DNA of 64,000 bases from Paracoccus acridae. GTDB taxonomy: Bacteria; Pseudomonadota; Alphaproteobacteria; Rhodobacterales; Rhodobacteraceae. Shown here one piece after another: positions 46,563 to 56,728 of this stretch (positions are counted from its first letter, which is position 1; each line of letters opens with the position of its first letter). The stretch lies in the NCBI RefSeq assembly GCF_014642735.1, contig NZ_BMIV01000008.1, positions 62,001 to 126,000 on the forward strand, given 5' to 3'. Below the pieces are notes generated by a model. That model was not told the DNA's origin, did no database searches, and saw only the letters and a program-made list of their open reading frames with translations. A program made the position numbers and the translations under genes.

Positions 46563-47689
46563 TCGAACAGCACGACCTGCCTGATCGCGTGGCCCTGGTC
46601 CAACAGGTCGAAGCCTTCGTTGATCTGCTCCAACGTCAGCGTATGCGTCAGCAGCCTGTTCACCGGCAACTGCCCCGCGCGATACATGCGGATAAATCGC
46701 GGAATGTCGCGCTGCGGAACGCAGGATCCCATATAGCTGCCCTTCACCGTGCGTTCGTCGGCCACCACATTCACGGCCGGGATCCGGAATTCCGCCGTAG
46801 GCGCGGCAAGCCCCGCCGTGACCGTCTGCCCACCGCGCCGGGTGATGGCATAGGCAAGCTGAAAGGCCGGAACAGCGCCTGCCAGTTCGATCGCGTGATC
46901 GACCCCGCCGCCCGTATCGGACCGGATGCGGCCCGCCAGATCGGCTTCGGCGGCGTCATAGGTGCGCGTCGCCCCCAGGTCGCGGGCCAGGGCCAGCTTG
47001 TCATCCGACAGGTCGATGGCCACGATCTCGGTCGCGCCAGCCGCCACCGCACCCAGCAGGGCAGCCAGGCCGACACCGCCCAGGCCGACGATGGCAACGC
47101 TTTGCCCCGGCTGCACGCGGCAGGTGTTCAGCACCGCCCCCACCCCGGTCTGGACCGCGCAACCGAACAGCGCCAGTTCCGCAAAGGGTATGTCGTCTGC
47201 ATCCACCCGGACGACCGAATGACGGGACACGACCGCATGATCGGCATAGGCCGACACGCCGCAATGGTGATGGACATTGCGCCCCCCGTCATGCAGCCGC
47301 ATCGCGTCCCCCATCAGGGCACCCTTGCCGTTCGCTTCGGCCCCCGGGATGCACAGCGCGGGCCGTCCCTCGGCACAGGGCAGGCAGGCGCCGCAGGTGG
47401 GCTGAAACGTCATCACCACCCGGTCACCCGGCGTCAGGTCGCGGACCGCGCTGCCCACCTGAACCACGGTTCCCGCCGCTTCGTGCCCCAGGACCATAGG
47501 GACGGGCCGGGGACGGTTTCCGTTGATCACCGACAGATCCGAATGGCACAATCCCGCCGCGCCGATCCTGACCAGCACCTCCTCGGGCCCCGGAGGATCC
47601 AGATCCAGTTCCCGGATTTCCAGCGGTCGGCTTGTGGCGAAAGGCGCGGCGACAGGCGAGGATGTCAGCACGGCGGCGCGGATCTTCAT
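46559..47689 (-). CDS. Zinc-dependent alcohol dehydrogenase (class III/long-chain MDR)
   Basis: This 376-residue enzyme has catalytic zinc ligands in GLCHSD and GHEAAG, four structural-zinc cysteines in CGACLPCAEGRPALC, and the Rossmann motif IVGLGGVGLAALLGAVAAG. The length and the SYMGSCVPQRDIP segment resemble class III or aryl-alcohol dehydrogenases, but frmR or esterase partners are absent. It overlaps the acylase-like gene's stop by four bases on the opposite strand. Confidence 0.9.
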   Translation of the reverse strand: MKIRAAVLTSSPVAAPFATSRPLEIRELDLDPPGPEEVLVRIGAAGLCHSDLSVINGNRPRPVPMVLGHEAAGTVVQVGSAVRDLTPGDRVVMTFQPTCGACLPCAEGRPALCIPGAEANGKGALMGDAMRLHDGGRNVHHHCGVSAYADHAVVSRHSVVRVDADDIPFAELALFGCAVQTGVGAVLNTCRVQPGQSVAIVGLGGVGLAALLGAVAAGATEIVAIDLSDDKLALARDLGATRTYDAAEADLAGRIRSDTGGGVDHAIELAGAVPAFQLAYAITRRGGQTVTAGLAAPTAEFRIPAVNVVADERTVKGSYMGSCVPQRDIPRFIRMYRAGQLPVNRLLTHTLTLEQINEGFDLLDQGHAIRQVVLFD

Positions 47690-47921
47690 TCATCTCTCCT
47701 TGTCAGATGGGCCGACTTTTCCCTTCCTGGGACCGACGATCAAGACGGTTGTTGGAATGGACCGCCATGGCAACGTGGCATTGCCATCGCTGAAACCGCA
47801 TTTTCAGGGATGCATGATGGCCCGGTCTCCACAAGGTGACGACGCGGGCGGCAGCGAACCAGTTTTTGCGGGGTCATATCGCGTCCAGCCGACAGAAGTC
47901 ATGACAGCCGCCGCCACTGCC

Positions 47922-48932
47922 TCATCCTGTAATCCGTCGCCAGCGATGGAACAGGTCGCCGCCCAAGGCGCGCGTTTCCACCAACCGGAACCGTGGCGCG
48001 TCGGCCAGGTGTACAAGCCCCATCGGTCCTATCGCCGCCCTGCCCTCGCCCCCCAGAACGACACCGGCGGTATAGCCGATGACCTGATCGACCAATCCGG
48101 CCTGCAACATCGACGCGGCCAGCATCCCGCCTCCCTCGCAGAACACCCGGGTGATGCCCTGTCGGGCCAGATCGACAAGCGCATTCTGGGGCAAGGCGTC
48201 GATCCGCCACAAGGGACCATGCATCGGTCCTTCGGGCGGAAGGTCGGACACCGGTTTCGACGACAGGACCACCCGCGCTGGCTGGCGGGGCGTTGTCAGC
48301 CCCCTCACGTTCAACGAGGGGCGGTCAACGCGGGCCGTGTTGCCCCCCACCATCACCGCGTCGTGGGCCATGCGCATGGCGTGGACATGCAACCGCGCCT
48401 GCGGCCCGGTGATCCACCTGCTTTCGCCGCTGGCCGTGGCGATGCGGCCGTCAAAGCTGGTCGCAAGCTTCAGGGTCACGAAGGGCCGCCCTGTCAGGAT
48501 GCGCGACAGGAACCCCGCCTGCAGTTCCTGCGCCTCGGCCTGCCTGACGCCTTGGGTGACGCCGATGCCTGCATCTTGCAGCATCCCGTGCCCGCGACCG
48601 GCCACGCGCGGATCGGGATCCGTCATGGCAGACACCACCCGGCTGATCCCCGCCTCGATCAATCCCTCGGCGCAGGGCGGGGTTCGGCCATGATGCGCAC
48701 AGGGCTCCAGCGTGACATAGGCCGTGGCGCCCCGTGCCAGCGGACCGGCCTGATCCAGCGCCATCCGTTCCGCATGAGGACGCCCGCCCGGCTGGGTCCA
48801 GCCCCGCCCCACGATGCGACCGTCCCGCACGATCACGCAGCCGACCGCCGGATTGGGCCAGACATTTCCCAGACCCCGGCGCGCCAGGCGCAAGGCATGG
48901 TCCATGTGACGCAGGTCGTCGCGGGCGGTCAC
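47922..48932 (-). CDS. ribD: Bifunctional riboflavin deaminase-reductase RibD
   Basis: This 336-residue enzyme acts in flavin synthesis. The deaminase domain has zinc ligands in PHAERMAL and EPCAHHGRTPPCAE, and the reductase domain starts around residue 145 (PFVTLKLATSFDGRIA). It starts at a GTG (48932), which includes the conserved DLRHMDHALRLA; an internal ATG at 48905 would cut it short. Three bases downstream of nrdR. The 232 bases beyond its stop (47690-47921) hold no gene that I can see. Confidence 0.93.
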   Translation of the reverse strand: MTARDDLRHMDHALRLARRGLGNVWPNPAVGCVIVRDGRIVGRGWTQPGGRPHAERMALDQAGPLARGATAYVTLEPCAHHGRTPPCAEGLIEAGISRVVSAMTDPDPRVAGRGHGMLQDAGIGVTQGVRQAEAQELQAGFLSRILTGRPFVTLKLATSFDGRIATASGESRWITGPQARLHVHAMRMAHDAVMVGGNTARVDRPSLNVRGLTTPRQPARVVLSSKPVSDLPPEGPMHGPLWRIDALPQNALVDLARQGITRVFCEGGGMLAASMLQAGLVDQVIGYTAGVVLGGEGRAAIGPMGLVHLADAPRFRLVETRALGGDLFHRWRRITG

Positions 48933-48935
48933 GCC

Positions 48936-49400
48936 TTATTCGCTGCCCGCGCCGGGGCGCAGTTCAGACACGAACTTGTCGAAATCATCCGCGTCCTGGA
49001 AGTTCTTGTAAACGCTGGCAAAACGGACATAGGCAACGTTGTCGATGCGGGACAGCGATTCCATCACGATCTCGCCGATCATCTTGGAAGGGATGTCGGT
49101 CTCGCCCGTGCTTTCCAGGCGGCGGACGATGCCGCTGATCATCTGCTCGATCCGTTCTGGTTCGACCGGGCGCTTTTGCATGGCGATGCGGATGGACCGG
49201 GCCAGCTTGTCGCGGTCGAAATCCTCTCGCCTTCCGCTGGACTTGACGACGACCAGATCGCGCAGCTGCACCCGTTCATAGGTCGTGAAACGTCCCCCGC
49301 AGGCAGGGCAGAAACGACGGCGACGAATGGCGACATTGTCTTCGGCGGGACGTGAATCCTTGACCTGAGTATCCACGTTTCCGCAAAACGGGCAGCGCAT
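48936..49400 (-). CDS. nrdR: Transcriptional repressor NrdR
   Basis: This 154-residue protein has a zinc ribbon ([36 protein letters not shown]) and an ATP-cone domain ([16 protein letters not shown]). It represses ribonucleotide reductase genes in response to dATP/ATP. The ATG at 49400 is fixed by the universal MRCPFC start. A perfect DnaA box lies 65 bases upstream. Three-base spacing to ribD, a common nrdR-ribD pairing. Confidence 0.95.
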   Translation of the reverse strand: MRCPFCGNVDTQVKDSRPAEDNVAIRRRRFCPACGGRFTTYERVQLRDLVVVKSSGRREDFDRDKLARSIRIAMQKRPVEPERIEQMISGIVRRLESTGETDIPSKMIGEIVMESLSRIDNVAYVRFASVYKNFQDADDFDKFVSELRPGAGSE

Positions 49401-49464
49401 CCAGTTGTCCCCTGTGCCGCACAAATCCCAATAACTATAAGACACCGGCAGGAATTGGGTAGCC

Positions 49465-49473
49465 TTATCCACA
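49465..49473 (+). promoter_or_regulatory. Perfect DnaA box upstream of nrdR
   Basis: TTATCCACA matches the strict DnaA consensus TTATNCACA in the region between yjbQ and nrdR. A single box does not make an origin, but DnaA can act as a transcription factor. Confidence 0.45.
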
Positions 49474-49520
49474 AGCCACAACATGTTCTTCAGCCAGGCT
49501 GTGTCCGGAATGCCGCGCTG

Positions 49521-49943
49521 TCAGTCCGCTTGAAACAGGGCGGCGACTTCCCGTCTGTGGGGCGCGCGACGGTGTTCCACAAGATAGATACCCTGCCATG
49601 TGCCCAGCATCATCCGCCCGTTCGCGACCGGAACCTGCAGGCTGACTGGCAAAACGGCGGCCTTCAGATGGGCGGGCATGTCGTCCGGGCCTTCGTCACG
49701 ATGGCGCAGCCAGGACATCGAAGGATGATCGGCAGGCGGCGCGATGCGGTCCAGCCAGCCAAGCAGATCGGACTGCACGTCGGGATCGGCATTTTCCTGG
49801 ATCAGCAGCGAACAGGACGTATGGCGCACCATCAGCGTCAGAAGCCCGTCCGCCGCATCGTTGTCCGCCAGCCAGGCCGCCACCTCGCGGGTGAAATCGT
49901 GACAGGCGGGACCGCGCGTCTGGATGGTGAAGATGCGGTTCAT
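49521..49943 (-). CDS. YjbQ-family (UPF0047) protein
   Basis: This 140-residue UPF0047 protein contains LMVRHTSCSLLIQENADPDVQSDLLGWLDRIAP and GRMMLGTWQGIYLVEHR, the diagnostic YjbQ stretches. Members have thiamine-phosphate-synthase activity in vitro in some species; the physiological role is unsettled. It overlaps rmuC by ATGA. Confidence 0.92.
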   Translation of the reverse strand: MNRIFTIQTRGPACHDFTREVAAWLADNDAADGLLTLMVRHTSCSLLIQENADPDVQSDLLGWLDRIAPPADHPSMSWLRHRDEGPDDMPAHLKAAVLPVSLQVPVANGRMMLGTWQGIYLVEHRRAPHRREVAALFQAD

Positions 49944-51538
49944 TCCGCCGCCTCGGGGCTGCCCAGCAGGGGCAGGTCGTCGTCGCCGTCATGCCCGATG
50001 GCCAACCGTTTCTGGTTGCGTGCGCCAAGCTGGCGCAGCATCTCGGCCTGGCGGATCACGTTGCCCGACCCACGGGACAGGCGATCCATCGCCGTGGCAT
50101 GGCTTTTCTGCGCCTTGTCCAGGGCCGTGCCGACTTCGTCCATCGCCGAGACGAAGCCGTGCAGCTTGTCGTAAAGCGCCCCGGCCCGGTTCGCGATCGC
50201 CGCCGCATTGGATTCGCGCCGCTCGACCGTCCAGATGTGATCGACCGTCCGCAGCGTCAGCATCAGCGTGGTGGGCGTCGCCAGCCCCACGCGGTTCTCC
50301 ATCGCGTGCCGCGTCAGGTCGGGATCCACGCGCAGCGCCTCGGAAAAGGCGCCTTCGATGGGGATGAACATCAGGACGTAATCGACCGAGCCTTCATCCA
50401 GCGCGTGATAGCCCTTCCCTGCAAGCGAGGCGATATGGGCGCGCATCGCCGCCACATGCCGGCGCAGCGCGCCGTCGCAGATCGACGGATCCTCGGCGCT
50501 GACCGCTTCCTCATAGGCCAGAAGCGAGACCTTGCTGTCCACCACCAGAACCTTCTTCTGCGGCATCCTGATGATCACGTCGGGGCGCCAGGTCCGGCCC
50601 TGCTCATCCTTGTGGCTGGTCTGGGTGATGTAATGCGTTCCCGCCAGCAGGCCCGAATCCTCGAGGATGCGTTCCAGGATCATCTCGCCCCAGGCACCGC
50701 GCTTCTGGCTGTCCCCCTTCAAGGCGCGGGTCAGGTTGACCGCCTCGCGGGAAATGGCCTCGGACCGGCGATGAAGCCCCTCGATCTGCTCGCGCAGGCG
50801 GGCGCGTTCCTCGTCCGTGGCCTTGTTGCGGGCCTGAAGTTCGGTCTGAAACCGGTGGACCTGGTCGCGGAACGGGGTCAGCAGCGCGCTTAGCTGGTCG
50901 CCATGGGCGCGCTGCATCTCGGCCCCCTGTGTCTTCAGCGTCTCGTTGGCCAGCAGCTTGAACTGGCCGGTCATTTCCTCTCGCAATTCCTTGAGGGTGG
51001 CGATCTCGCGCTGCGCCGCCTCCAGATCCTTCTGCGCCATCAGACGGGCCTGAGACAGGTCTTTCTCAAGATTGGCAACGGACTGGCGTTCGGCGCGCAA
51101 GGCAGCGTCAAGGTCGTCGCGTTCGGCGGTGAGCTGCGCAACCACCTCATTCATCTGGTCGCGCGCTTCATGCAGGCGCGCGACCTCTCGCCGTTCGGCG
51201 GCGATATCCTTTTCGGCAGCAAGGCGGGCGGATGACAGTTCCCCTTCCAGGCGCGCAAGATTGCGGCGCTCGGCATGCAGCGCATCCGCCAGATCGTCAC
51301 GTTCCTGGTTCAGTTCCGACAGGCGGCGTTCCAGATGCTCGGCCTGCGCCTCGAGGCGACCGGCACGCAGGCGCTGTTCGTCAAGAACTTGACCTTGCTC
51401 GGCCAGCCGGCGTTCCAGATCCTGGACCTTGCCGTCATCAGAGGAACGCGCACCGCCCCGTCGCTGGGTCAGCAGTAGGACCAGCACCACCGCCGCCAAG
51501 AAAAGACAGACGGCGATCAGAATCGTATCGGAAGGCAT
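49940..51538 (-). CDS. rmuC: DNA recombination protein RmuC
   Basis: This 532-residue protein has an N-terminal membrane helix (TILIAVCLFLAAVVLVLLL), a long coiled coil at about 30-215 and the RmuC nuclease-like domain (MILERILEDSGLLAGTHY, RPDVIIRMPQKKVLVVDSKVSLLAYEEA, YVLMFIPIEGAFSEAL). It limits inversion recombination in E. coli. Confidence 0.93.
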   Translation of the reverse strand: MPSDTILIAVCLFLAAVVLVLLLTQRRGGARSSDDGKVQDLERRLAEQGQVLDEQRLRAGRLEAQAEHLERRLSELNQERDDLADALHAERRNLARLEGELSSARLAAEKDIAAERREVARLHEARDQMNEVVAQLTAERDDLDAALRAERQSVANLEKDLSQARLMAQKDLEAAQREIATLKELREEMTGQFKLLANETLKTQGAEMQRAHGDQLSALLTPFRDQVHRFQTELQARNKATDEERARLREQIEGLHRRSEAISREAVNLTRALKGDSQKRGAWGEMILERILEDSGLLAGTHYITQTSHKDEQGRTWRPDVIIRMPQKKVLVVDSKVSLLAYEEAVSAEDPSICDGALRRHVAAMRAHIASLAGKGYHALDEGSVDYVLMFIPIEGAFSEALRVDPDLTRHAMENRVGLATPTTLMLTLRTVDHIWTVERRESNAAAIANRAGALYDKLHGFVSAMDEVGTALDKAQKSHATAMDRLSRGSGNVIRQAEMLRQLGARNQKRLAIGHDGDDDLPLLGSPEAAE

Positions 51539-51652
51539 CGACGAACCTCGGGCAATTCAGGAACAGCGTTCATGATTTACCCCCGAATTGCAAGCGCCGA
51601 GGCGATTGCCTGCGGGATGCGCTTGCCGACAATTCTCATCATCCACAAAAGG

Positions 51653-51677
51653 AAAAACCGCCCGAGGGCGGTTTTCC
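51653..51677 (-). terminator. Rho-independent terminator after rpoD
   Basis: A GGAAAACCGCC/GGCGGTTTTTCC inverted repeat with a CTCG-type loop lies one base beyond the rpoD stop; the minus strand reads into a T-run. It could work in both directions. Confidence 0.85.
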
Positions 51678-51678
51678 G

Positions 51679-53652
<1,974 letters not shown>

Positions 53653-53674
53653 CAACGGCTCCCTTCTTCAGGCG

Positions 53675-53698
53675 GTGATTCGCAGACAGGCGAATCAC
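53675..53698. promoter_or_regulatory. Perfect 9-bp hairpin in the rpoD leader, with GANTC in both arms
   Basis: GTGATTCGC (53675-53683) and GCGAATCAC (53690-53698) form a perfect stem with a 6-base loop, 23 bases upstream of the rpoD ATG. Each arm carries a GANTC methylation site. It may be an operator or an mRNA leader hairpin. Confidence 0.5.
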
Positions 53699-53713
53699 TG
53701 AACATGCGTTCTA

Positions 53714-53741
53714 CATTTAGCGTGGCGCACCCCCGAATCAA
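53714..53741 (-). promoter_or_regulatory. Candidate rpoD promoter
   Basis: On the minus strand TTGATT (53741-53736) and TAAATG (53719-53714) are separated by 16 bases. The -35 overlaps a GAATC site at 53735-53739. Confidence 0.4.
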
Positions 53742-53794
53742 AGGGCACGCGATGCGGCTGATTCGCCGACATGGTGCGAATCGATCGGGGATGG

Positions 53795-55687
53795 TCAGCG
53801 GCGTGGCGGCTTGCGCCAGATCTGGCCCTGGACAAACTCCGACAACTGGGCCGAAAGGGCGTCCCGGTCCTCGTTCAAATCCATGCCGCCCTCCAGTTCA
53901 GGCCGCTCGGCGCGGTGACGCGCGCGGGCGATCTGCTGCATCCGCCAGGTCAGCCCCTCGTCGGCCTCGCCCTGGATTTCGGCTTCGGCGCGGGCCAGTT
54001 CGGTGCCGATGGCCCGCTGCGCTTCCAGCCGGTCCAGAAGATTGCCCAGGATCGCGGCCACGGTTTCAGTGTCCTGCGTGTCGATGACCGCAGGAGTGAG
54101 GCCCAGATGGGCGTCACGCCGCAGCGTTTCAAGACCGCGTTGACCTGCCGCGCTTTGCGTCTGGCCCAGAAGGTCGAACAGCAGGGCCGCCCGGTCGGGA
54201 TCCTGGGGTGACAAGCGCTCCAGGCGGGTTTCCATCTGCGCGACCAGTTCGGGGCGCAAGGCGCAGATCAACAGGCTTGCCCCTTCCAGAAGACTGCCTG
54301 CCGCCTGCGGGTCCGAGACGGTCGCAGGAATGGGCAGGACCGGACGCGAGGGTCTGGCGGACCCCTTGCGCTTGCCGGGCGTCCAGTCCACGCGCCGCGA
54401 CGTTCCGCCGAACAGATCCCACTGCTTGCTGCGCAGTTCCTTGGCGTAATGGTTGCGGGTCAGGTCGTCCGGGATCTTGGCAACGGCGTCCTGAAGGCGC
54501 TTTTCCAAGGCGGCCTTGCGTTCGGGGCTGTCGAAGACCTGTCCTTCGGTCTCGCGCGCCCACAACAGATCGACCAGCGGGCGCGCCTGATCCAGCAGCG
54601 CCCCCATGGCGCCCGGTCCTGCTGCCTTGATCAGGTCGTCGGGATCCTGTCCTGCGGGCAGGATGACGAAACGAAGCGCCCGGCCCGGTCCCGTCATCGG
54701 CAGGGCCAGATCGATCAGCCGCTGCGCCGCCCGCTGTCCTGCCGCGTCGCCGTCCAGGGCGATCACGGGTTCGGGGCTGACGCGCCACATCAGGTGCAAC
54801 TGCTCCTCGGTGATTGCGGTGCCCAGGGGGGCCACGGCGCCCTCGAAACCCGCACGGGCCAGGGCGATCACGTCCATGTAGCCTTCTGCCACCACCAGCC
54901 GCTGGCCCTTGGCAATGGCGGCACGGGCCGGGCCAAGGTGATAAAGGTTGCGCCCCTTGTCGAACAGCGGCGTTTCCGGGCTGTTGAGGTATTTCGCCCG
55001 CGCATTCGGATCCATCGCCCGACCGCCGAAGCCGATGCAGCGCCCCTGCCCGTCGCGGATCGGAAAGATGATGCGGTCCCGGAAGCGGTCATAGGCTGCC
55101 CCGCCATTGTCGGGCCGCGCCGACATGCCTGCTTCGACGATCAGGGATTCGTCGAAACCCTTGTCGCGCAATGCCTGCGTCAGCGCGGTGCGGCTGTCGG
55201 GGGCAAATCCGATCTCGAACCGGTCTAGCGCCGCCTGATCCAGGCCGCGCCGTGCCAGGTAATCGCGCGCATCAGCGGCGGCGCCGGTTTGCAGTTGCAG
55301 GCGGAACCAGCGGCAGGCGGCCTCGGTCACGTCCAGCAGGCGGGTGCGGCGGTCGGTTCTTTCCCGGGCGCGGGGATCGGGTTCGGGCATCTGCAACCCG
55401 GCCTCCGCGGCCAGCAGCTTGACGGCCTCGATGAACTCCATCCCGTCGGCCTCGCGCAGGAACTTGATGGCGTCGCCCTTGGCGTGGCAGCCGAAGCAGT
55501 AGTAATAGCCCTTCTGGTCATCGCAATGAAAACTGGCGGATTTTTCCTGGTGGAACGGGCATGGCGCCCACCAGTCGCCCCGCGCCTGGTTCGACTTGCG
55601 CAGATCCCACACGACCTTCTTGCCGATCACGCGGCTGATCGGGACGCGGGTCCGAATCTCGTCAAGGAAGCCGGGGGGAAGACTCAT
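53795..55687 (-). CDS. dnaG: DNA primase DnaG
   Basis: This 630-residue primase has an N-terminal zinc-binding domain (CPFHQEKSASFHCDDQKGYYYCFGC), the RNA polymerase core and a TOPRIM domain (VVAEGYMDVIALARAGF; VIALDGDAAGQRA), then a helicase-binding region. The C-terminal part is shorter than some. No Shine-Dalgarno is visible: seven C precede the ATG, and GATAAT lies directly upstream of those, so leaderless translation is possible. Upstream of rpoD. Confidence 0.95.
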   Translation of the reverse strand: MSLPPGFLDEIRTRVPISRVIGKKVVWDLRKSNQARGDWWAPCPFHQEKSASFHCDDQKGYYYCFGCHAKGDAIKFLREADGMEFIEAVKLLAAEAGLQMPEPDPRARERTDRRTRLLDVTEAACRWFRLQLQTGAAADARDYLARRGLDQAALDRFEIGFAPDSRTALTQALRDKGFDESLIVEAGMSARPDNGGAAYDRFRDRIIFPIRDGQGRCIGFGGRAMDPNARAKYLNSPETPLFDKGRNLYHLGPARAAIAKGQRLVVAEGYMDVIALARAGFEGAVAPLGTAITEEQLHLMWRVSPEPVIALDGDAAGQRAAQRLIDLALPMTGPGRALRFVILPAGQDPDDLIKAAGPGAMGALLDQARPLVDLLWARETEGQVFDSPERKAALEKRLQDAVAKIPDDLTRNHYAKELRSKQWDLFGGTSRRVDWTPGKRKGSARPSRPVLPIPATVSDPQAAGSLLEGASLLICALRPELVAQMETRLERLSPQDPDRAALLFDLLGQTQSAAGQRGLETLRRDAHLGLTPAVIDTQDTETVAAILGNLLDRLEAQRAIGTELARAEAEIQGEADEGLTWRMQQIARARHRAERPELEGGMDLNEDRDALSAQLSEFVQGQIWRKPPRR

Positions 55688-55753
55688 GGGGGGGATTATC
55701 GCGCTGCGGCCAAAATCAAGAAAGGGGGTATTTGGACAACGAAGAAGCGGCGG

Positions 55754-56338
55754 TCAATCCGCGCCGACCGCGCCCCGCGCAAGGCCCCAATAGATGTCGC
55801 CGATGCGCCGGCGGTCCAGACGCCCGCCTTCGCGGTACCAGTTCGTCACGCCCGTCAGCATCGCGATCAGGGCCATTGTCGCCAGGCGCGGGTCGTCGAT
55901 GCGCATCACGCCCGCCGCCACCCCGTCGCGCAGGATGGCCTCTAGCGCGTTCTCGTATTCGCCGCGCAGGGCCGCAATGCGGGCGCGGTTTTCCGGGGTC
56001 AGGTTGCGAAGTTCCATATAGGACAGGAACACGGCATCGGCGTGATCCAGGCTGGTGTCGATATGGAAGCGCACGAAATGTTCCAGCCGCGCCAAGGGAT
56101 CGCCCGGAATGTCGGACCAGGCGCCCAGCAGTTCCTGCATGTGGCTTTCCAGAAGATCGAACAGCAAGGCCTGCTTGTCGGGGGTATAGGCATAAAGCGC
56201 GCCAGCCTGCACCCCCACCGCCGACGCGATCTGGCGCATCGACACGGCGGCATAGCCCTGCCGCGCGAACAGGCGGCGGGCATGGGTGCGGATCAGGGGG
56301 CCGGTGACATCGGCGCGGGAACCTTGGGTGCGGGCCAT
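55754..56338 (-). CDS. TetR-family transcriptional regulator
   Basis: This 194-residue regulator has an N-terminal TetR helix-turn-helix (IRTHARRLFARQGYAAVSMRQIASAVGVQAGALYAYTPDKQALL, residues about 16-60) and a variable ligand-binding domain. The ATG at 56338 gives the normal 15-20-residue lead before the DNA-binding domain. Divergent from the lipoprotein/lldD genes, so it may control them. Confidence 0.88.
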   Translation of the reverse strand: MARTQGSRADVTGPLIRTHARRLFARQGYAAVSMRQIASAVGVQAGALYAYTPDKQALLFDLLESHMQELLGAWSDIPGDPLARLEHFVRFHIDTSLDHADAVFLSYMELRNLTPENRARIAALRGEYENALEAILRDGVAAGVMRIDDPRLATMALIAMLTGVTNWYREGGRLDRRRIGDIYWGLARGAVGAD

Positions 56339-56413
56339 GCGGTCTTCTAGCGCGCGGCGGCAGGGCGGGAAAGTCCGTTGCCCCGGTGCAAGCCGCGCCA
56401 TAATCTTGGGGCC

Positions 56414-56671
56414 ATGAAACATGTCTTGCCCCTGACCTGCGCCGCATTCCTGGCGGCATGCTCGACCGATACGGAATCCTATCCGCGCTTGCTGCCCACC
56501 GACCAGATCCTGGCCGAACCTGTCCTGCCCGATCATGCGCCCCAGGCAACGTCGTCCGATGTCGAGGCAGAGGCGCAGGCACGGGCGGACGCGCTGCGGC
56601 GGCGCGCCGACGCCCTGCGCGGGCCGGTCATCGAACCAGACACGCTGCGGCGGATCCAGCCCCAAGGATGA
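56414..56671 (+). CDS. Small lipoprotein
   Basis: This 85-residue protein has a lipoprotein signal with lipobox LAAC (MKHVLPLTCAAFLAACST), followed by a charged helical stretch (SSDVEAEAQARADALRRRADALRG). It is likely an outer-membrane or periplasmic lipoprotein of unknown function, 58 bases before lldD. Confidence 0.75.
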   Translation: MKHVLPLTCAAFLAACSTDTESYPRLLPTDQILAEPVLPDHAPQATSSDVEAEAQARADALRRRADALRGPVIEPDTLRRIQPQG

Positions 56672-56728
56672 TTGCTGGCCGCATGCCGATCTGGTAAAGA
56701 TTCTTGACCAATCCTGTCGGAGAGCCTC

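Noticed and set aside
51561..51571. GAAC-AGC-GTTC upstream of rmuC as a LexA box
   Set aside because: Spacing is three bases; the alphaproteobacterial SOS box is GTTC-N7-GTTC.
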